Shown here: positions 7,892-16,751 of the stretch, in pieces
Numbering within the stretch: the stretch's first letter is position 1
How the letters are laid out: every line of letters starts with the position of its first letter
Source of the DNA: Halalkalibacter alkaliphilus
Lineage (GTDB): Bacteria; Bacillota; Bacilli; Bacillales; Bacillaceae_D
Direction: 5' to 3'
Assembly: GCF_023555415.1 (NCBI RefSeq)
Contig: NZ_JAKRYL010000024.1
Coordinates: 1 to 61,631 of the forward strand
Length of the DNA stretch: 61,631 nucleotides
The notes under the pieces: generated by a model
What the model saw: only the letters and a program-made list of their open reading frames with translations
Told to the model about the DNA's origin: nothing
The model's database searches: none
Position numbers and translations under genes: made by a program

Positions 7892-8242
7892 GTGGAACAA
7901 ACAGATCAAAAATTAAGAGACGCTTTTCAAAAATTAGAAGAAGCCATTAATCAATTTGAAGAAATGTTACTTGTTACCAAAGAGCAATCACAAGAAGAGC
8001 ATACTATGAAAAAAATTGGATCTCTAAAAATACGCATTAGTGAGAAAAAACACCTGCTTGACCCTGAAGCTCAATTTGAGGATATTATTTCAGATTCTGA
8101 GGAGATTCGTTCGAGCATTCCGCCTGGTCATGATGTAACCCTTTTTTACAATAGGAGCCCCTTCCAGTCTACCATTACTTACCAATCTAAACCTGTAACA
8201 ACTAAGCCTTGGCTATCATACACCTTTTATAAAATGAAATAA
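7892..8242 (+). CDS. Hypothetical protein with N-terminal coiled coil
   Basis: 116 residues. GTG start with GAGGTGAAAAC just upstream. Residues 1-35 are predicted helical/coiled coil (KLRDAFQKLEEAINQFEEML), the middle is charged, and the last 40 residues are aromatic and proline-containing (FYNRSPFQSTITYQSKP). It has no signal peptide or membrane segment. I do not recognise it. It lies among short genes at the position of the B. subtilis spore-coat cluster, so a spore role is possible but unsupported. Confidence 0.6.
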   Translation: MEQTDQKLRDAFQKLEEAINQFEEMLLVTKEQSQEEHTMKKIGSLKIRISEKKHLLDPEAQFEDIISDSEEIRSSIPPGHDVTLFYNRSPFQSTITYQSKPVTTKPWLSYTFYKMK

Positions 8243-8334
8243 AAATCCACCAAAAACTGTTTTTAAAAAAGAAGTTACTTTTTCATATTGAACATACTCT
8301 ACAGCTAAAATCGTTTAAAATTACGTAAAGCAAG

Positions 8335-8372
8335 TACAAAAGGGTTGACTCTATTGGGTCAACCCTTTTGTA
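8335..8372. terminator. Bidirectional terminator
   Basis: A perfect 15-bp stem, TACAAAAGGGTTGAC (8335-8349) with its complement (8358-8372) and an 8-nt loop. It separates the coiled-coil gene from the proline-rich gene. Confidence 0.88.
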
Positions 8373-8421
8373 TATCAGCCGTGCCTTAGCCCATATCATA
8401 CGAAAATCTAATAGGACATTC

Positions 8422-8448
8422 ACCTACTCAAGCTATATCCATACAATA
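8422..8448 (+). promoter_or_regulatory. Candidate sigma-K promoter
   Basis: CATACAATA (8440-8448) fits the sigma-K -10 consensus CATANNNTA exactly, and an AC dinucleotide at 8422-8423 lies 16 bp upstream as expected for the -35. It sits about 35 bp before the start of the proline-rich gene, which suggests late mother-cell expression during sporulation. Confidence 0.5.
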
Positions 8449-8482
8449 AAGAGAATCAAAACAAGATAAAGGAGTTGATTTC

Positions 8483-8866
8483 ATGTACGGACCACAACAA
8501 CCAACCGTCCAATTTTTACCACCGGTCGTTGTATCTCAGTACGTCAATCAATGGGTAACAACATCCATCCCAAATTACGGTGAAGTAACTGCATATATAA
8601 CAGACTATAATCGTAGAACGGGAATGGTGTCGATGTTCATGTACAGAGCACCTAGATACCAACCGCAATTTATTCAAGTACATCATAGTGACTTAGTTGG
8701 AATTGCACCATACTATGGACCGATTCCACCTCGCCCAGGTAGACCTCCTAGACCAAGACCACCAAGACCACCTTACACACCTTGGTACCCAGGCCAGCAA
8801 CCTGGTGGATTCATACCTTGGATTATCGGTCAAACAGGCCTCTTCGGACAACAAAGATACTACTAA
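8483..8866 (+). CDS. Proline-rich, probable spore coat or crust protein
   Basis: 127 residues in two parts. Residues 1-75 form a compact region (PVVVSQYVNQWVTTSIPNYG then an ITDYNRRTGMVSMFMYRAP stretch). Residues 76-127 are low-complexity Pro/Arg/Gly/Tyr sequence with PRPGRPPRPRPPRPP, ending FGQQRYY. It has no signal peptide. The strong site AAAGGAG precedes the ATG. A sigma-K-like promoter upstream, Tyr/Gly/Pro-rich composition and a location matching the B. subtilis cot cluster all suggest a spore surface protein. I do not recognise the family, so this is inference. Confidence 0.7.
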   Translation: MYGPQQPTVQFLPPVVVSQYVNQWVTTSIPNYGEVTAYITDYNRRTGMVSMFMYRAPRYQPQFIQVHHSDLVGIAPYYGPIPPRPGRPPRPRPPRPPYTPWYPGQQPGGFIPWIIGQTGLFGQQRYY

Positions 8867-8896
8867 ATAGGTAAATTTTAAAAGTATCAAAGTACA

Positions 8897-8922
8897 AAAA
8901 AGGCTGACTGAGTCAGCCTTTT
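8897..8922. terminator. Bidirectional terminator between proline-rich gene and fabI
   Basis: AAAAGGCTGACT (8897-8908) and AGTCAGCCTTTT (8911-8922) form a 12-bp stem. It serves both convergent genes. Confidence 0.88.
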
Positions 8923-8925
8923 CCT

Positions 8926-9708
8926 TTATGATAATGATAAAATATTGTAACCACTGTCTACATGCAACATTTCACCAGTCATTCCACGTGACAAGTCACT
9001 CATTAAAAATAATGCCGTGTCTCCTACTTCTTCTTGGGTCGTTGTACGACGAAGTGGCGCACGCTCTTCAATCTCTTTTAATACATCGTTAAAGCCACCA
9101 ATTCCTTTAGCTGCTAATGTGCGGATTGGACCTGCTGAAATAGCATTCACTCGAATGTTATCTTTCCCTAAATCATTTGCTAAGTATTTTACACTTGCAT
9201 CAAGGGAGGCTTTTGCTACACCCATCACATTGTAATTTCGAACAACTCTTTCCCCGCCTAGGTATGTAAGCGTGACAATACTTCCACCTTCAGTCATTAG
9301 TGGACGAGCTTCTTTTACAACAGCTGTTAATGAGTATGCACTAATGTTTTGAGCAAGAAGAAACCCATCACGAGTTGTATTTAAATATTCTCCCTCTAAT
9401 TCATCTTTGTTAGCAAAAGCAATACAGTGAGCAATTCCATGAATTGTTCCTACTTCTTCCTTAATTTGTGTGAACGTCTTTTCAATTTCTTCGTCACTTG
9501 TAATATCACAAGGAAGAACGAGATGATCTTTTCGATCTAATGTTTCCATCAGAGAACGGACATTTTTTTCAAGTCTTTCTCCTGCGTATGTAAATATTAA
9601 TCTTGCTCCAGCATTTGCTAAGGATTGTGCAATTCCCCAAGCTATGCTTCTCTTATTAGCCACACCCATTACAACATATGTACGTTCCTCTAAATTTAAT
9701 TGAATCAT
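8926..9708 (-). CDS. fabI: FabI, enoyl-[acyl-carrier-protein] reductase (NADH)
   Basis: Catalyses the last reduction of each fatty-acid elongation cycle in the cytoplasm. The 260-residue short-chain dehydrogenase shows the FabI-type cofactor motif GVANKRSIAWGIA near the N-terminus and the catalytic Tyr-(X6)-Lys YNVMGVAK at about 155-162. The ATG at 9708 follows GGAGGAG; a longer in-frame start at 9744 is not needed and would cover the operator. A FapR-type operator lies just upstream and overlaps the promoter region, as for other FapR-controlled fab genes. In B. subtilis fabI (yjbW) lies near yjbQ with thi genes between; those genes are absent here. Confidence 0.95.
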   Translation of the reverse strand: MIQLNLEERTYVVMGVANKRSIAWGIAQSLANAGARLIFTYAGERLEKNVRSLMETLDRKDHLVLPCDITSDEEIEKTFTQIKEEVGTIHGIAHCIAFANKDELEGEYLNTTRDGFLLAQNISAYSLTAVVKEARPLMTEGGSIVTLTYLGGERVVRNYNVMGVAKASLDASVKYLANDLGKDNIRVNAISAGPIRTLAAKGIGGFNDVLKEIEERAPLRRTTTQEEVGDTALFLMSDLSRGMTGEMLHVDSGYNILSLS

Positions 9709-9734
9709 TTTTTCTCCTCCATTATGAGTAGTTA

Positions 9735-9751
9735 TTAATACCAAGTACTAA
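9735..9751 (-). promoter_or_regulatory. FapR operator of fabI
   Basis: A 17-bp imperfect palindrome TTAATACCAAGTACTAA (plus-strand reading) that matches the known FapR operator pattern TTAGTACC-N-ACTAA. A minus-strand -10 element TATAAT (9759-9754) lies immediately upstream of it, so bound FapR would block the transcription start. Malonyl-CoA releases FapR in known systems. Confidence 0.8.
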
Positions 9752-9801
9752 ATATTATATCATACGGCTCTTATGATAGATAGTTTCAACATTTATTCAC
9801 G

Positions 9802-9951
9802 TTAACCCTTTTTTGTTTTAATATTTGTCTGCTCATACTCACATTCTAAACACTTATAAATGACATTTTGATTGGATTGAGCAGTTAACAAATTCGTGAT
9901 TGGTCTTTGATCTTTGCATTTTGGACAGACAACCATAACATCAGCTAACAC
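9802..9951 (-). CDS. Small zinc-ribbon protein, unknown function
   Basis: 49 residues from a GTG start at 9951, with GGAG eight to nine bases upstream. The sequence begins MLADVMVVCPKCKDQ and contains CPKC and, about 28 residues later, CLECEYE: four cysteines spaced for a single zinc ribbon. The tail is lysine-rich. Such miniature zinc ribbons often bind nucleic acid or serve as metal-binding accessory proteins, but I do not recognise this one. It lies between yjbQ and fabI on the same strand. Confidence 0.65.
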   Translation of the reverse strand: MLADVMVVCPKCKDQRPITNLLTAQSNQNVIYKCLECEYEQTNIKTKKG

Positions 9952-10013
9952 TATTAATCACTCCTGTTTTTATCCTCAGTGTCACCCAATAATGAGGAAG
10001 ACAAACTTCCATT

Positions 10014-10070
10014 ACATAAAAAACGGGGGATGTCCCAAAGGCCTACTTTGACCTTTGGGACACCCCCCTT
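10014..10070. terminator. Terminator after yjbQ
   Basis: GGGGGATGTCCCAAAGG (10025-10041) pairs with CCTTTGGGACACCCCC (10052-10067). Read on the minus strand it is followed by a T run (10024-10018), so it terminates yjbQ. Confidence 0.88.
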
Positions 10071-10075
10071 GCACA

Positions 10076-12139
10076 TTACTCCTCGTATGAACTATTTGAT
10101 AAGAATGTCTTCGGCAATGCCGTACCTCTCGTTCCTCTTGTATCAACATCTTCCAATTCACGAGGATAAACGATAATGAAGCTCTCCGGCCCTGAATGAG
10201 CTAGTACTCGTGGTAAGCGCTCAAGCTGTGGATGCCATGCAACTGTTCCTCTTCTCGCACTAAAGACAATAACAACATCATCTGCACGTAGAAGTGGATT
10301 ATACGTATTATGCCATTCATTCCAAGATTCAAGGCTCGTAATCGATACCTTGACATCAGGCTTCACTTCATTAAAACTCTTTTCATAACTTTTAATATTA
10401 TCTTTTACAACAAAACAAGCAATGGTCGCTCCCAATTGATTAGCCATTTTTTTAACTACTTGAACGGATTGATAGTAACCAGATTTATGATCAAAACCAG
10501 ATGGTATAAGAATAACAATTCGCTTAGTCGTGTTTAACGGATGACCAAGCATTGATACGAGAACCATTTGGGTCGTACGTTCAAGCAATTGGTCTAATAC
10601 CCCGCCAAATATTTTCTGCGGGGTGGATAGCTTCCCATTCCAGCCTATTACAGTCGTAGTAATACGTGATTCTTGCATTGCTCGGATCATTCCAGATGTA
10701 ATATTTGTATCTACCCTTGTAAGCATTTGAATTGGCACTTCTGCCCCAGCTGCATACGTTACAGCATGCCCGAGTAATTTTTCTGCTTCTACAATTCTTG
10801 AGGATGAGTCCTCTCTTCCGCCTTGCGCAACTGAAAGTGTATAAAGCGGTTCAGGAGATTGCCCTCTAATAATAAATGACAAATCCATCAATGATTCCAT
10901 TGTATGTGGATTTGCAAGTGGGACCATTACCCTCTCAGGAGCTGAAGAAGGTTCGTATGGCTTCTGGTCTTCTTTCATCGCAATGGTTCTTGCAAATTTC
11001 TCAACAGTATATGGCCCAATCATACATGTTGCTAAGATCATCACAATAATGGCATTTACAGTCGCTTGATCAAACAAACCTAAATCAAATCCAACAAGAG
11101 TAGCAGCTAACGTAGCGGCAGCTTGCGGAATCGTTAGACCAAAAATAAGTTTGATTTCCTCTCCTGTATATCGATAAATTTTACCTGCAATCCAAGCTGC
11201 TGAAAACTTTCCAATGATAACAAGGGATACAACTAGAACTGCTTTCGTCCATGCAGATGGATCAGAGAGGAGTATCCTTAAATCCATCAGCATTCCTACA
11301 GATAACAAAAAGAACGGAATAAATAACGCATTCCCAGTAAACTTTATTCGATTCATAAGAGGACTCTGTTCAAAAATAAACCTATTTAAGGCTAAACCTG
11401 CTAAAAACGCACCAATGATTGGCTCTAAGCCCGCTACCGTCGCAAAATACGCTGTAACAAATAACACGGTCAATACAAAGATAAATTCTAGTGTTCCTTC
11501 ACTACTCAATGTTCGGAAAAAGAACTTTGCAGCTATTGGAACAATGATAAAAACCCCAGCAACATAGACGACTAAAGAAACTACAAGGACAAACCAAAAA
11601 TCCGGTGTCAACTCACCTTGAGTAGAACCCGCTACGACCGCTAACACAAGTAAAGCAAGCGTGTCGGTCATGATTGTTCCACCAACAGATGTAGTTACGG
11701 CCTTGTTTTTTGCAATCCCCAATCGACTGGCGATCGGATATGCAAGCAACGTATGAGATCCTAGTAAAGACCCCAGCAGAATTGCCCCTGCAACACTATA
11801 TCCTAATAAATACGCTCCAATAGTACCTAATACAAAAGGAATCGTAAAAGACATGGTTCCGAAAGTTAAGCTTCTGTTCCGATACTTTTTAAATCCCTCT
11901 AAATCAATCTCCAGACCAGCAATAAAAATAATATATAACAGACCGACTGTTCCAAGTAACACAATGGTAGGATCCCGATCTAAGAGGCCAAGCCCATTTG
12001 GACCAATAATAACTCCCGCAAAGATGAATCCAATAATACCCGGAATTCTTAACCTTGCCATAATCAATGGGGCCACTAGAAAAACGACCATAGCAATAGC
12101 AAAAATAAGAACAGGATTCGTTACAGGTTGTGGCAACAT
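10076..12139 (-). CDS. yjbQ: YjbQ-like CPA2 cation/proton antiporter with C-terminal Usp-like region
   Basis: A membrane antiporter of the CPA2/Kef family. Residues 1-385 contain about 12 hydrophobic segments. The core transport helix shows TIMTDTLALL (about 155-164), with Thr-Asp where electrogenic relatives have Asp-Asp, which would favour electroneutral K+ or Na+/H+ exchange (inference from family knowledge). From about residue 405 a cytosolic region starts with ERVMVPLANPHTMESLMDLS, like a universal-stress-protein fold, and continues to 687 with a second alpha/beta section. It is longer than B. subtilis YjbQ (about 614) but has the same neighbour prpE. Its start follows AAGGGAGTG. Confidence 0.88.
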   Translation of the reverse strand: MLPQPVTNPVLIFAIAMVVFLVAPLIMARLRIPGIIGFIFAGVIIGPNGLGLLDRDPTIVLLGTVGLLYIIFIAGLEIDLEGFKKYRNRSLTFGTMSFTIPFVLGTIGAYLLGYSVAGAILLGSLLGSHTLLAYPIASRLGIAKNKAVTTSVGGTIMTDTLALLVLAVVAGSTQGELTPDFWFVLVVSLVVYVAGVFIIVPIAAKFFFRTLSSEGTLEFIFVLTVLFVTAYFATVAGLEPIIGAFLAGLALNRFIFEQSPLMNRIKFTGNALFIPFFLLSVGMLMDLRILLSDPSAWTKAVLVVSLVIIGKFSAAWIAGKIYRYTGEEIKLIFGLTIPQAAATLAATLVGFDLGLFDQATVNAIIVMILATCMIGPYTVEKFARTIAMKEDQKPYEPSSAPERVMVPLANPHTMESLMDLSFIIRGQSPEPLYTLSVAQGGREDSSSRIVEAEKLLGHAVTYAAGAEVPIQMLTRVDTNITSGMIRAMQESRITTTVIGWNGKLSTPQKIFGGVLDQLLERTTQMVLVSMLGHPLNTTKRIVILIPSGFDHKSGYYQSVQVVKKMANQLGATIACFVVKDNIKSYEKSFNEVKPDVKVSITSLESWNEWHNTYNPLLRADDVVIVFSARRGTVAWHPQLERLPRVLAHSGPESFIIVYPRELEDVDTRGTRGTALPKTFLSNSSYEE

Positions 12140-12370
12140 TGATTATTCACTCCCTTACCTAAAACTTCTGTACTAATAAGTCCTATCAATATTAAAGAAC
12201 AGATAGTCAAGATGTCAATGTTAAATACTTATGTAACCCCTTCCAAACAAAATTCAATAAATTTTGATAGTAGTGTGTATTTTTTAACCTGTTCATTGCT
12301 TTCTCTTTACTGGATAAGCTATTATTTGAACGAGTCTTTTTGTTCGGAAAAGGATACAGGAGGTTATAAA

Positions 12371-13111
12371 ATGGAAATTGATATCATCGGGGATATACAT
12401 GGATGTTATGAGGAACTCATCTTGCTTATTACTAAATTAGGTTATGAAAAGCAAGATACTTCATACGTTCATCCTAAAGGGAGAAGATTAGCGTTTGTTG
12501 GGGATTTAACAGATCGCGGGCCTGACTCTATTGCTGTAATAAAAGAAGTCGCAGAACTTGTAAAAAATAAACAAGCTTATTATTGTCCCGGTAACCATTG
12601 TGATAAGCTTTATCGTTATTTTCTAGGTAGAAACGTGCAAATTACTCATGGACTTGAAACAACAGTAGAAGAATTAAACAATTTGTCTAAAAAGGAGTTT
12701 CAAAAAGTCAGACATCAATTTATGTCCTTAGTTGAAGAGTCCCCCCTATACCAAGTTCTCGATAACAAAAAGCTTGTGATTGCACATGCAGGAATTCGCA
12801 GCGATTTAATTGGCCAGACAAGTAAGCGTGTCAAAACATTTGTCCTTTATGGAGATATTACTGGTGAAACGAACAAAGATGGAACACCCGTACGACGTGA
12901 CTGGGCCCAGAAACACCAAGGTGAAGAATGGATTGTTTACGGCCATACTCCTGTAAGGAATCCTAGGTTTATTCATCGGACGGTAAATATTGATACTGGC
13001 TGTGTATTTGGAGGGGCTTTAACTGCTTTACAATATCCTGAGATGCAAATCGTCCAAGTTCCGTCCAAACAACTTCTAGTCGAAGAAAAATTTAGAGCAT
13101 TTGATAATTAA
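12371..13111 (+). CDS. prpE: PrpE, bis(5'-nucleosyl)-tetraphosphatase / PPP-type phosphatase
   Basis: 246 residues with the PPP metallophosphatase motifs GDIHG (7-11), GDLTDRG, GNHCDKL and HAG. In B. subtilis PrpE, of nearly the same length, hydrolyses Ap4A and has protein phosphatase activity; it is linked to spore germination. The ATG at 12371 is preceded by AGGAGG at ideal spacing; a frame open 53 codons further upstream has no such site. It is divergent from yjbQ, as in B. subtilis, and 23 bp upstream of a lipoprotein gene likely in the same transcript. Confidence 0.93.
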   Translation: MEIDIIGDIHGCYEELILLITKLGYEKQDTSYVHPKGRRLAFVGDLTDRGPDSIAVIKEVAELVKNKQAYYCPGNHCDKLYRYFLGRNVQITHGLETTVEELNNLSKKEFQKVRHQFMSLVEESPLYQVLDNKKLVIAHAGIRSDLIGQTSKRVKTFVLYGDITGETNKDGTPVRRDWAQKHQGEEWIVYGHTPVRNPRFIHRTVNIDTGCVFGGALTALQYPEMQIVQVPSKQLLVEEKFRAFDN

Positions 13112-13134
13112 GTATTTAGTTATGGAGGAGTTTT

Positions 13135-13566
13135 ATGAAGAAATACATAATCTTATTTTTCCTATTATTTGTTGCAACCGCCTGTGGCCCAGAGGTTACT
13201 CTTGAGATCGATCAAGACCAAACTCGAATCATACACGATAATGAAATTGAGATGGCATCTATTTATGTTAGGATAGAAAATAAAGGACAATTACCTGCAA
13301 ATGATTTATCTGCACGCTTTCTCATTGTCGACTCAAACGTACAAGCGGCTTTAAGCGGCCAAGAGGAAATTGTGTTTTCAGATTCCGATGGGAATCCAGA
13401 GCAGTTTCACTTAAGTGGCGGTTCAAGCTTCTTTTTTGCCGAGGTATTTTCCCTTGAGACTGATGTTACAAATGAAGATTTACGAGAAGGGGTCATAGTA
13501 GAAATTTATAATGCACAGGGAGAACTACTAGCTGAGCATACCATTGAACGTGTGACACAAGAATAA
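13135..13566 (+). CDS. Predicted lipoprotein, unknown function
   Basis: 143 residues. The N-terminus MKKYIILFFLLFVATAC is a lipoprotein signal peptide with lipobox VATAC (Cys17), so the mature protein should be anchored to the outer face of the membrane. The rest is acidic and looks beta-rich (EMASIYVRIENKGQLPANDLSARFLI), reminiscent of an Ig-like or FxLYD-type fold, but I cannot assign a family. AGGAG precedes the ATG. It probably forms an operon with prpE. Confidence 0.75.
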   Translation: MKKYIILFFLLFVATACGPEVTLEIDQDQTRIIHDNEIEMASIYVRIENKGQLPANDLSARFLIVDSNVQAALSGQEEIVFSDSDGNPEQFHLSGGSSFFFAEVFSLETDVTNEDLREGVIVEIYNAQGELLAEHTIERVTQE

Positions 13567-13568
13567 GA

Positions 13569-13613
13569 GGGTTTCCCCAAATAGGTTTGTTTTTGACCTT
13601 TTTGGGGAAACCC
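13569..13613. terminator. Inverted repeat, likely terminator, after prpE operon
   Basis: GGGTTTCCCCAAA (13569-13581) pairs with TTTGGGGAAACCC (13601-13613), with a smaller GGT/ACC pair inside. There is no clear T run, so termination efficiency is uncertain. Confidence 0.6.
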
Positions 13614-13742
13614 GAAGAAATGTGGCTGTCGCTACTTTTTTAAAGCTTTGAGAAGAGTAAATTTCTCTTTTTATTACGAGTAGCCCATCTCTGTTACCAG
13701 CTTTTTTTAGTTGCGTTCTTTATTAGTAAAAAAGCCTCTCTA

Positions 13743-14639
13743 TTAGTCTATTAGACTACTCATATCCATAGGCAAGTCCGTTGTAATTCGTATCCATTCG
13801 TTCGTGAATGGGTGTTGAAATTTCACCTTATAACAATGAAGTGCATGACGGTCGATCACATCACGCCTTCCACCATATAGATCATCTCCTAATAAAGGGT
13901 GCCCTATGTAAGAAAAATGAACTCGAATTTGGTGTGTTCTGCCGGTTTCTAATTTAATATCAACCAAACTTCCTTGATTTGTCACTTTTATTATAGAAAA
14001 ATGGGTAACTGCTCTTTTGCCATTTTCTCTAACTTGGCGAGAAATAATGCTAGTTGGATCTCGATCAATCGGGGCATCGATCGTCCCTTTTTCCTGTAAT
14101 GGCTTACCTGTAATTAACGCCTTGTAATAACGATTGACACGCCCTTCCTGCTGCAATTTAGAAAGCCGGTCATGAGCAAGACGATGTTTTGCAATGATCA
14201 ATAAACCTGATGTGTCCCTATCTAAACGATTAACTGCATGAAACGTAGTTTGTATTCCTTTTTTGCGATAATACCCTAAGACGAAATTAGCTAACGAATG
14301 GACTGGATGTTCTCTTGATGGGATTGTTGACATACCTGCCTCTTTATTGATTAGTAATAAATGGTCATCTTCAAATACAATGTTGAGCTCTTTATCTTCA
14401 GCCAATAAGGAAGAACTCACTTCCTCAGTCGGGAGACAAACAGTCACCTCATCACCTGTTTTTATTAGTTTACGGACTGTTACTTCTTCCCCATTTAAAG
14501 CAATTGCCCCACCGTTAAATTTAATGTCTGCAAGCCCCCGCTTTGAGATATGACAATGCTCACGTAGAAATACCCGTAAAAGCTCTTGGTCCCACTTATC
14601 ATCTACTCTCCACGAGAGAGTTGCGGCGTATCTATTCAC
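13743..14639 (-). CDS. yjbO: RluA/RluD-family pseudouridine synthase (YjbO)
   Basis: 298 residues. An S4-like RNA-binding domain (about 15-70, [22 protein letters not shown]) precedes the RluA catalytic domain. The catalytic aspartate is in [14 protein letters not shown] (D140), and [24 protein letters not shown] matches the conserved C-terminal motif. It converts specific uridines in RNA, probably large-subunit rRNA, to pseudouridine. The start codon overlaps the end of nadF by 8 bp, giving the conserved B. subtilis order yjbM-nadF-yjbO in one operon. Confidence 0.93.
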   Translation of the reverse strand: MNRYAATLSWRVDDKWDQELLRVFLREHCHISKRGLADIKFNGGAIALNGEEVTVRKLIKTGDEVTVCLPTEEVSSSLLAEDKELNIVFEDDHLLLINKEAGMSTIPSREHPVHSLANFVLGYYRKKGIQTTFHAVNRLDRDTSGLLIIAKHRLAHDRLSKLQQEGRVNRYYKALITGKPLQEKGTIDAPIDRDPTSIISRQVRENGKRAVTHFSIIKVTNQGSLVDIKLETGRTHQIRVHFSYIGHPLLGDDLYGGRRDVIDRHALHCYKVKFQHPFTNEWIRITTDLPMDMSSLID

Positions 14640-15426
14640 GAATGAATGACTCCCTTACTCTCTTCCAAAATGGAAACGGTCGAAATCTCGCAAATCGGAT
14701 TTTCTCTTCAGCAACACGACATTGTAATGATTTAATTCGACGATGCTCAAGAGAATAGTGATCAACGGTCACTTGAATATCAACATCATTTAACGGTTTC
14801 AACAAACAAGTATGATGTTGTGGTAAAACAAGAGGAGATCCAACTGTACGGTACACTCGATTATTAATAGACGCCATTTCTGCAATCTGAATAGAAGCTA
14901 AAGAAGGGTGTAAGATCGCTCCACCTAATGCTTTATTATAAGCCGTACTACCTGAGGGAGTGGAGACACATAAACCATCGCCTCGGAATACTTCAAATGG
15001 CTCTCCTTTTATATCAATCGTACTAACAAGAGAACCCCCTATGCTTTTGATCGTACATTCGTTTAATGCAAGATGACGTTCTGAATTGGAAGTACCTTCC
15101 TGCCGAATCACCACTTCGAGTAGTGGGTATTCAACAATTTGGTAAGGGGTTTTGGCAATATGTATCACTAACTTCTCTACTTCATCAGGTACCCAATCTG
15201 CGTAAAAGCCTAGATGACCAGTATGTATTCCGACAAAAGCCGTATCTTCAAGACGTTCGGAATAATCATGAAACGCTTGTAGCAAGGTTCCATCTCCACC
15301 TACAGTGATAACCATTTCCGGTTCATGTTCGTCATATAACAAACCAAAATCAAGCAAATATCGTTTTATTCTTTGCTGCAAAGTATTAGACACGTCATCC
15401 CCGCGCGATGTGACCATAAACTTCAT
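14632..15426 (-). CDS. nadF: NAD kinase
   Basis: 264 residues. It phosphorylates NAD to NADP in the cytoplasm. The GGDGT motif (43-47, [14 protein letters not shown]), the LNE motif in [11 protein letters not shown], and [21 protein letters not shown] are the NAD-kinase signatures. I chose ATG at 15426 with AAGGAGG seven bases upstream, rather than the adjacent TTG. It sits between yjbM and yjbO with short or overlapping junctions, so one polycistronic message is likely. It is also called ppnK. Confidence 0.95.
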   Translation of the reverse strand: MKFMVTSRGDDVSNTLQQRIKRYLLDFGLLYDEHEPEMVITVGGDGTLLQAFHDYSERLEDTAFVGIHTGHLGFYADWVPDEVEKLVIHIAKTPYQIVEYPLLEVVIRQEGTSNSERHLALNECTIKSIGGSLVSTIDIKGEPFEVFRGDGLCVSTPSGSTAYNKALGGAILHPSLASIQIAEMASINNRVYRTVGSPLVLPQHHTCLLKPLNDVDIQVTVDHYSLEHRRIKSLQCRVAEEKIRFARFRPFPFWKRVRESFIRE

Positions 15427-15445
15427 CAAACTTCCTCCTTAATCT

Positions 15446-16078
15446 CTACAGCTTTCTTCCTTGCTCTTGCTTGGTTGAGATAATTTCTTGTGCGTCTCTT
15501 ACTTCATCACGAATAATCGACATTTCTTCATCTAATTTAAATGCGGCTTCGGCAGCTCGTTGCAATCGCATCTTTATGTCCTGTGGAATTTCACCACTAT
15601 ATTTATAGTTTAAAGAATGCTCAATCGTCGCCCAAAAGTTCATCGCTAATGTACGAACCTGTAGTTCAACTAAGATTTTCTTCTCTCCTTCAATGGTCTG
15701 TACAGGATAGCGTAGAACCAAATGATAAGACCGATATCCACTTGGCTTTTTCTCAAAAATATAATCGCGTTCCTCGACAATTTCAAAATCTTTTCTCGTT
15801 CTAATTAATTCAACAACCGTTTCGATATCTTCTACAAACTGAGTTACAATTCGAACGCCTGCAAGGTCTTGCATCCCTTCCTCTAGCTGATCAAGAGGAA
15901 CGTTTTTTCGTTTTGCTTTATCTAAGATACTCGTAACAGGCTTCACCCTTCCCGTAACAAATTCAATCGGAGTGTGCTTGGATGACTGTTGATACTGTTC
16001 CCGTATTCCTTTTAGCTTAATCTTCAACTCATCAACTGCTTGTTTATATGGAGTTAGAAAAATCTTCCAATCGCTCAT
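15446..16078 (-). CDS. yjbM: YjbM (SasB/RelQ), small alarmone synthetase
   Basis: 210 residues, nearly the same length as B. subtilis YjbM (211). It makes (p)ppGpp from GTP/GDP and ATP without a hydrolase domain. Synthetase motifs are visible: TGRVKPVTSILDK, DLAGVRIV, KPSGYRSYHLVLRYP and VELQVRTLAMNFWATIEHSLNYK, which carries the catalytic glutamate. The ATG at 16078 follows GGTGAT; an upstream in-frame start at 16102 is less likely. It is first in the yjbM-nadF-yjbO operon, so alarmone synthesis and NADP supply are genetically coupled. Confidence 0.93.
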   Translation of the reverse strand: MSDWKIFLTPYKQAVDELKIKLKGIREQYQQSSKHTPIEFVTGRVKPVTSILDKAKRKNVPLDQLEEGMQDLAGVRIVTQFVEDIETVVELIRTRKDFEIVEERDYIFEKKPSGYRSYHLVLRYPVQTIEGEKKILVELQVRTLAMNFWATIEHSLNYKYSGEIPQDIKMRLQRAAEAAFKLDEEMSIIRDEVRDAQEIISTKQEQGRKL

Positions 16079-16123
16079 TAAATCACCGTCCGTCCCATGC
16101 ACAGAAAATTTTCAAATGAATAA

Positions 16124-16501
16124 TTAATTGAATATCTCCTGTACTGCCTTTTCCATCTCTTCACCATAATTACTATTACCTTCAATATTATCAGTTAGGA
16201 AAGAAAGCTCTTCAACAATAGAAGAAAGCTCAATCTCTATCTCCTTGTTTAAACGTAAAGCAAGAGTAGCTGACTGGGATAATACCTCACGTAATTGTGG
16301 CCAAGTCTCCTGTGAAAAATTCACATAATAAAAAGCAGATTCATCTTCTAATATGTATATAAATGCTAACCCATCTGAATCAACAAGCATACGTCCACCT
16401 GCTTGTAATGTTTCAGCAAGCTCAACATCTATTTCTCCCTGCATGATTGCAGTATATTGGTCTTTTTCAACTACTATTTTACTTACTTCTAGTTTTTTCA
16501 T
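16124..16501 (-). CDS. yjbL: YjbL, UPF0738 family protein
   Basis: 125 residues, cytosolic, acidic, with no membrane segment. Sequence, length and position between yjbK and yjbM match B. subtilis YjbL (UPF0738), whose function is unknown. The second of two adjacent ATG codons (16501) fits the GGAGGG site best. It is about 45 bp upstream of yjbM on the same strand and divergent from yjbK. Confidence 0.85.
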   Translation of the reverse strand: MKKLEVSKIVVEKDQYTAIMQGEIDVELAETLQAGGRMLVDSDGLAFIYILEDESAFYYVNFSQETWPQLREVLSQSATLALRLNKEIEIELSSIVEELSFLTDNIEGNSNYGEEMEKAVQEIFN

Positions 16502-16751
16502 CATGTCCCTCCAACTATTCAACAGATCTTACAGATACACCACTTATTCTAACATAGTTCTTATGTTAATACGTACCAATGCCCATTATAAGTTGCGACT
16601 AAAACGGTATGAATAACTTGACTTCTACAGATAGAATTAGTAATAGAAAAACGGTCACATACCACTTGAGAAAATTACCTGTTATAATAAAAAAACATAC
16701 ATGTAAAAGAAATAAAAAATAAGAATTTTTACTAATAAAGGATGGATTCGT

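Noticed and set aside
13614-13742. Further copy of a palindromic repeat between the lipoprotein gene and yjbO
   Set aside because: Only the 13569-13613 stem is convincing; the rest shows scattered short complementarity without the GGCTCC loop.
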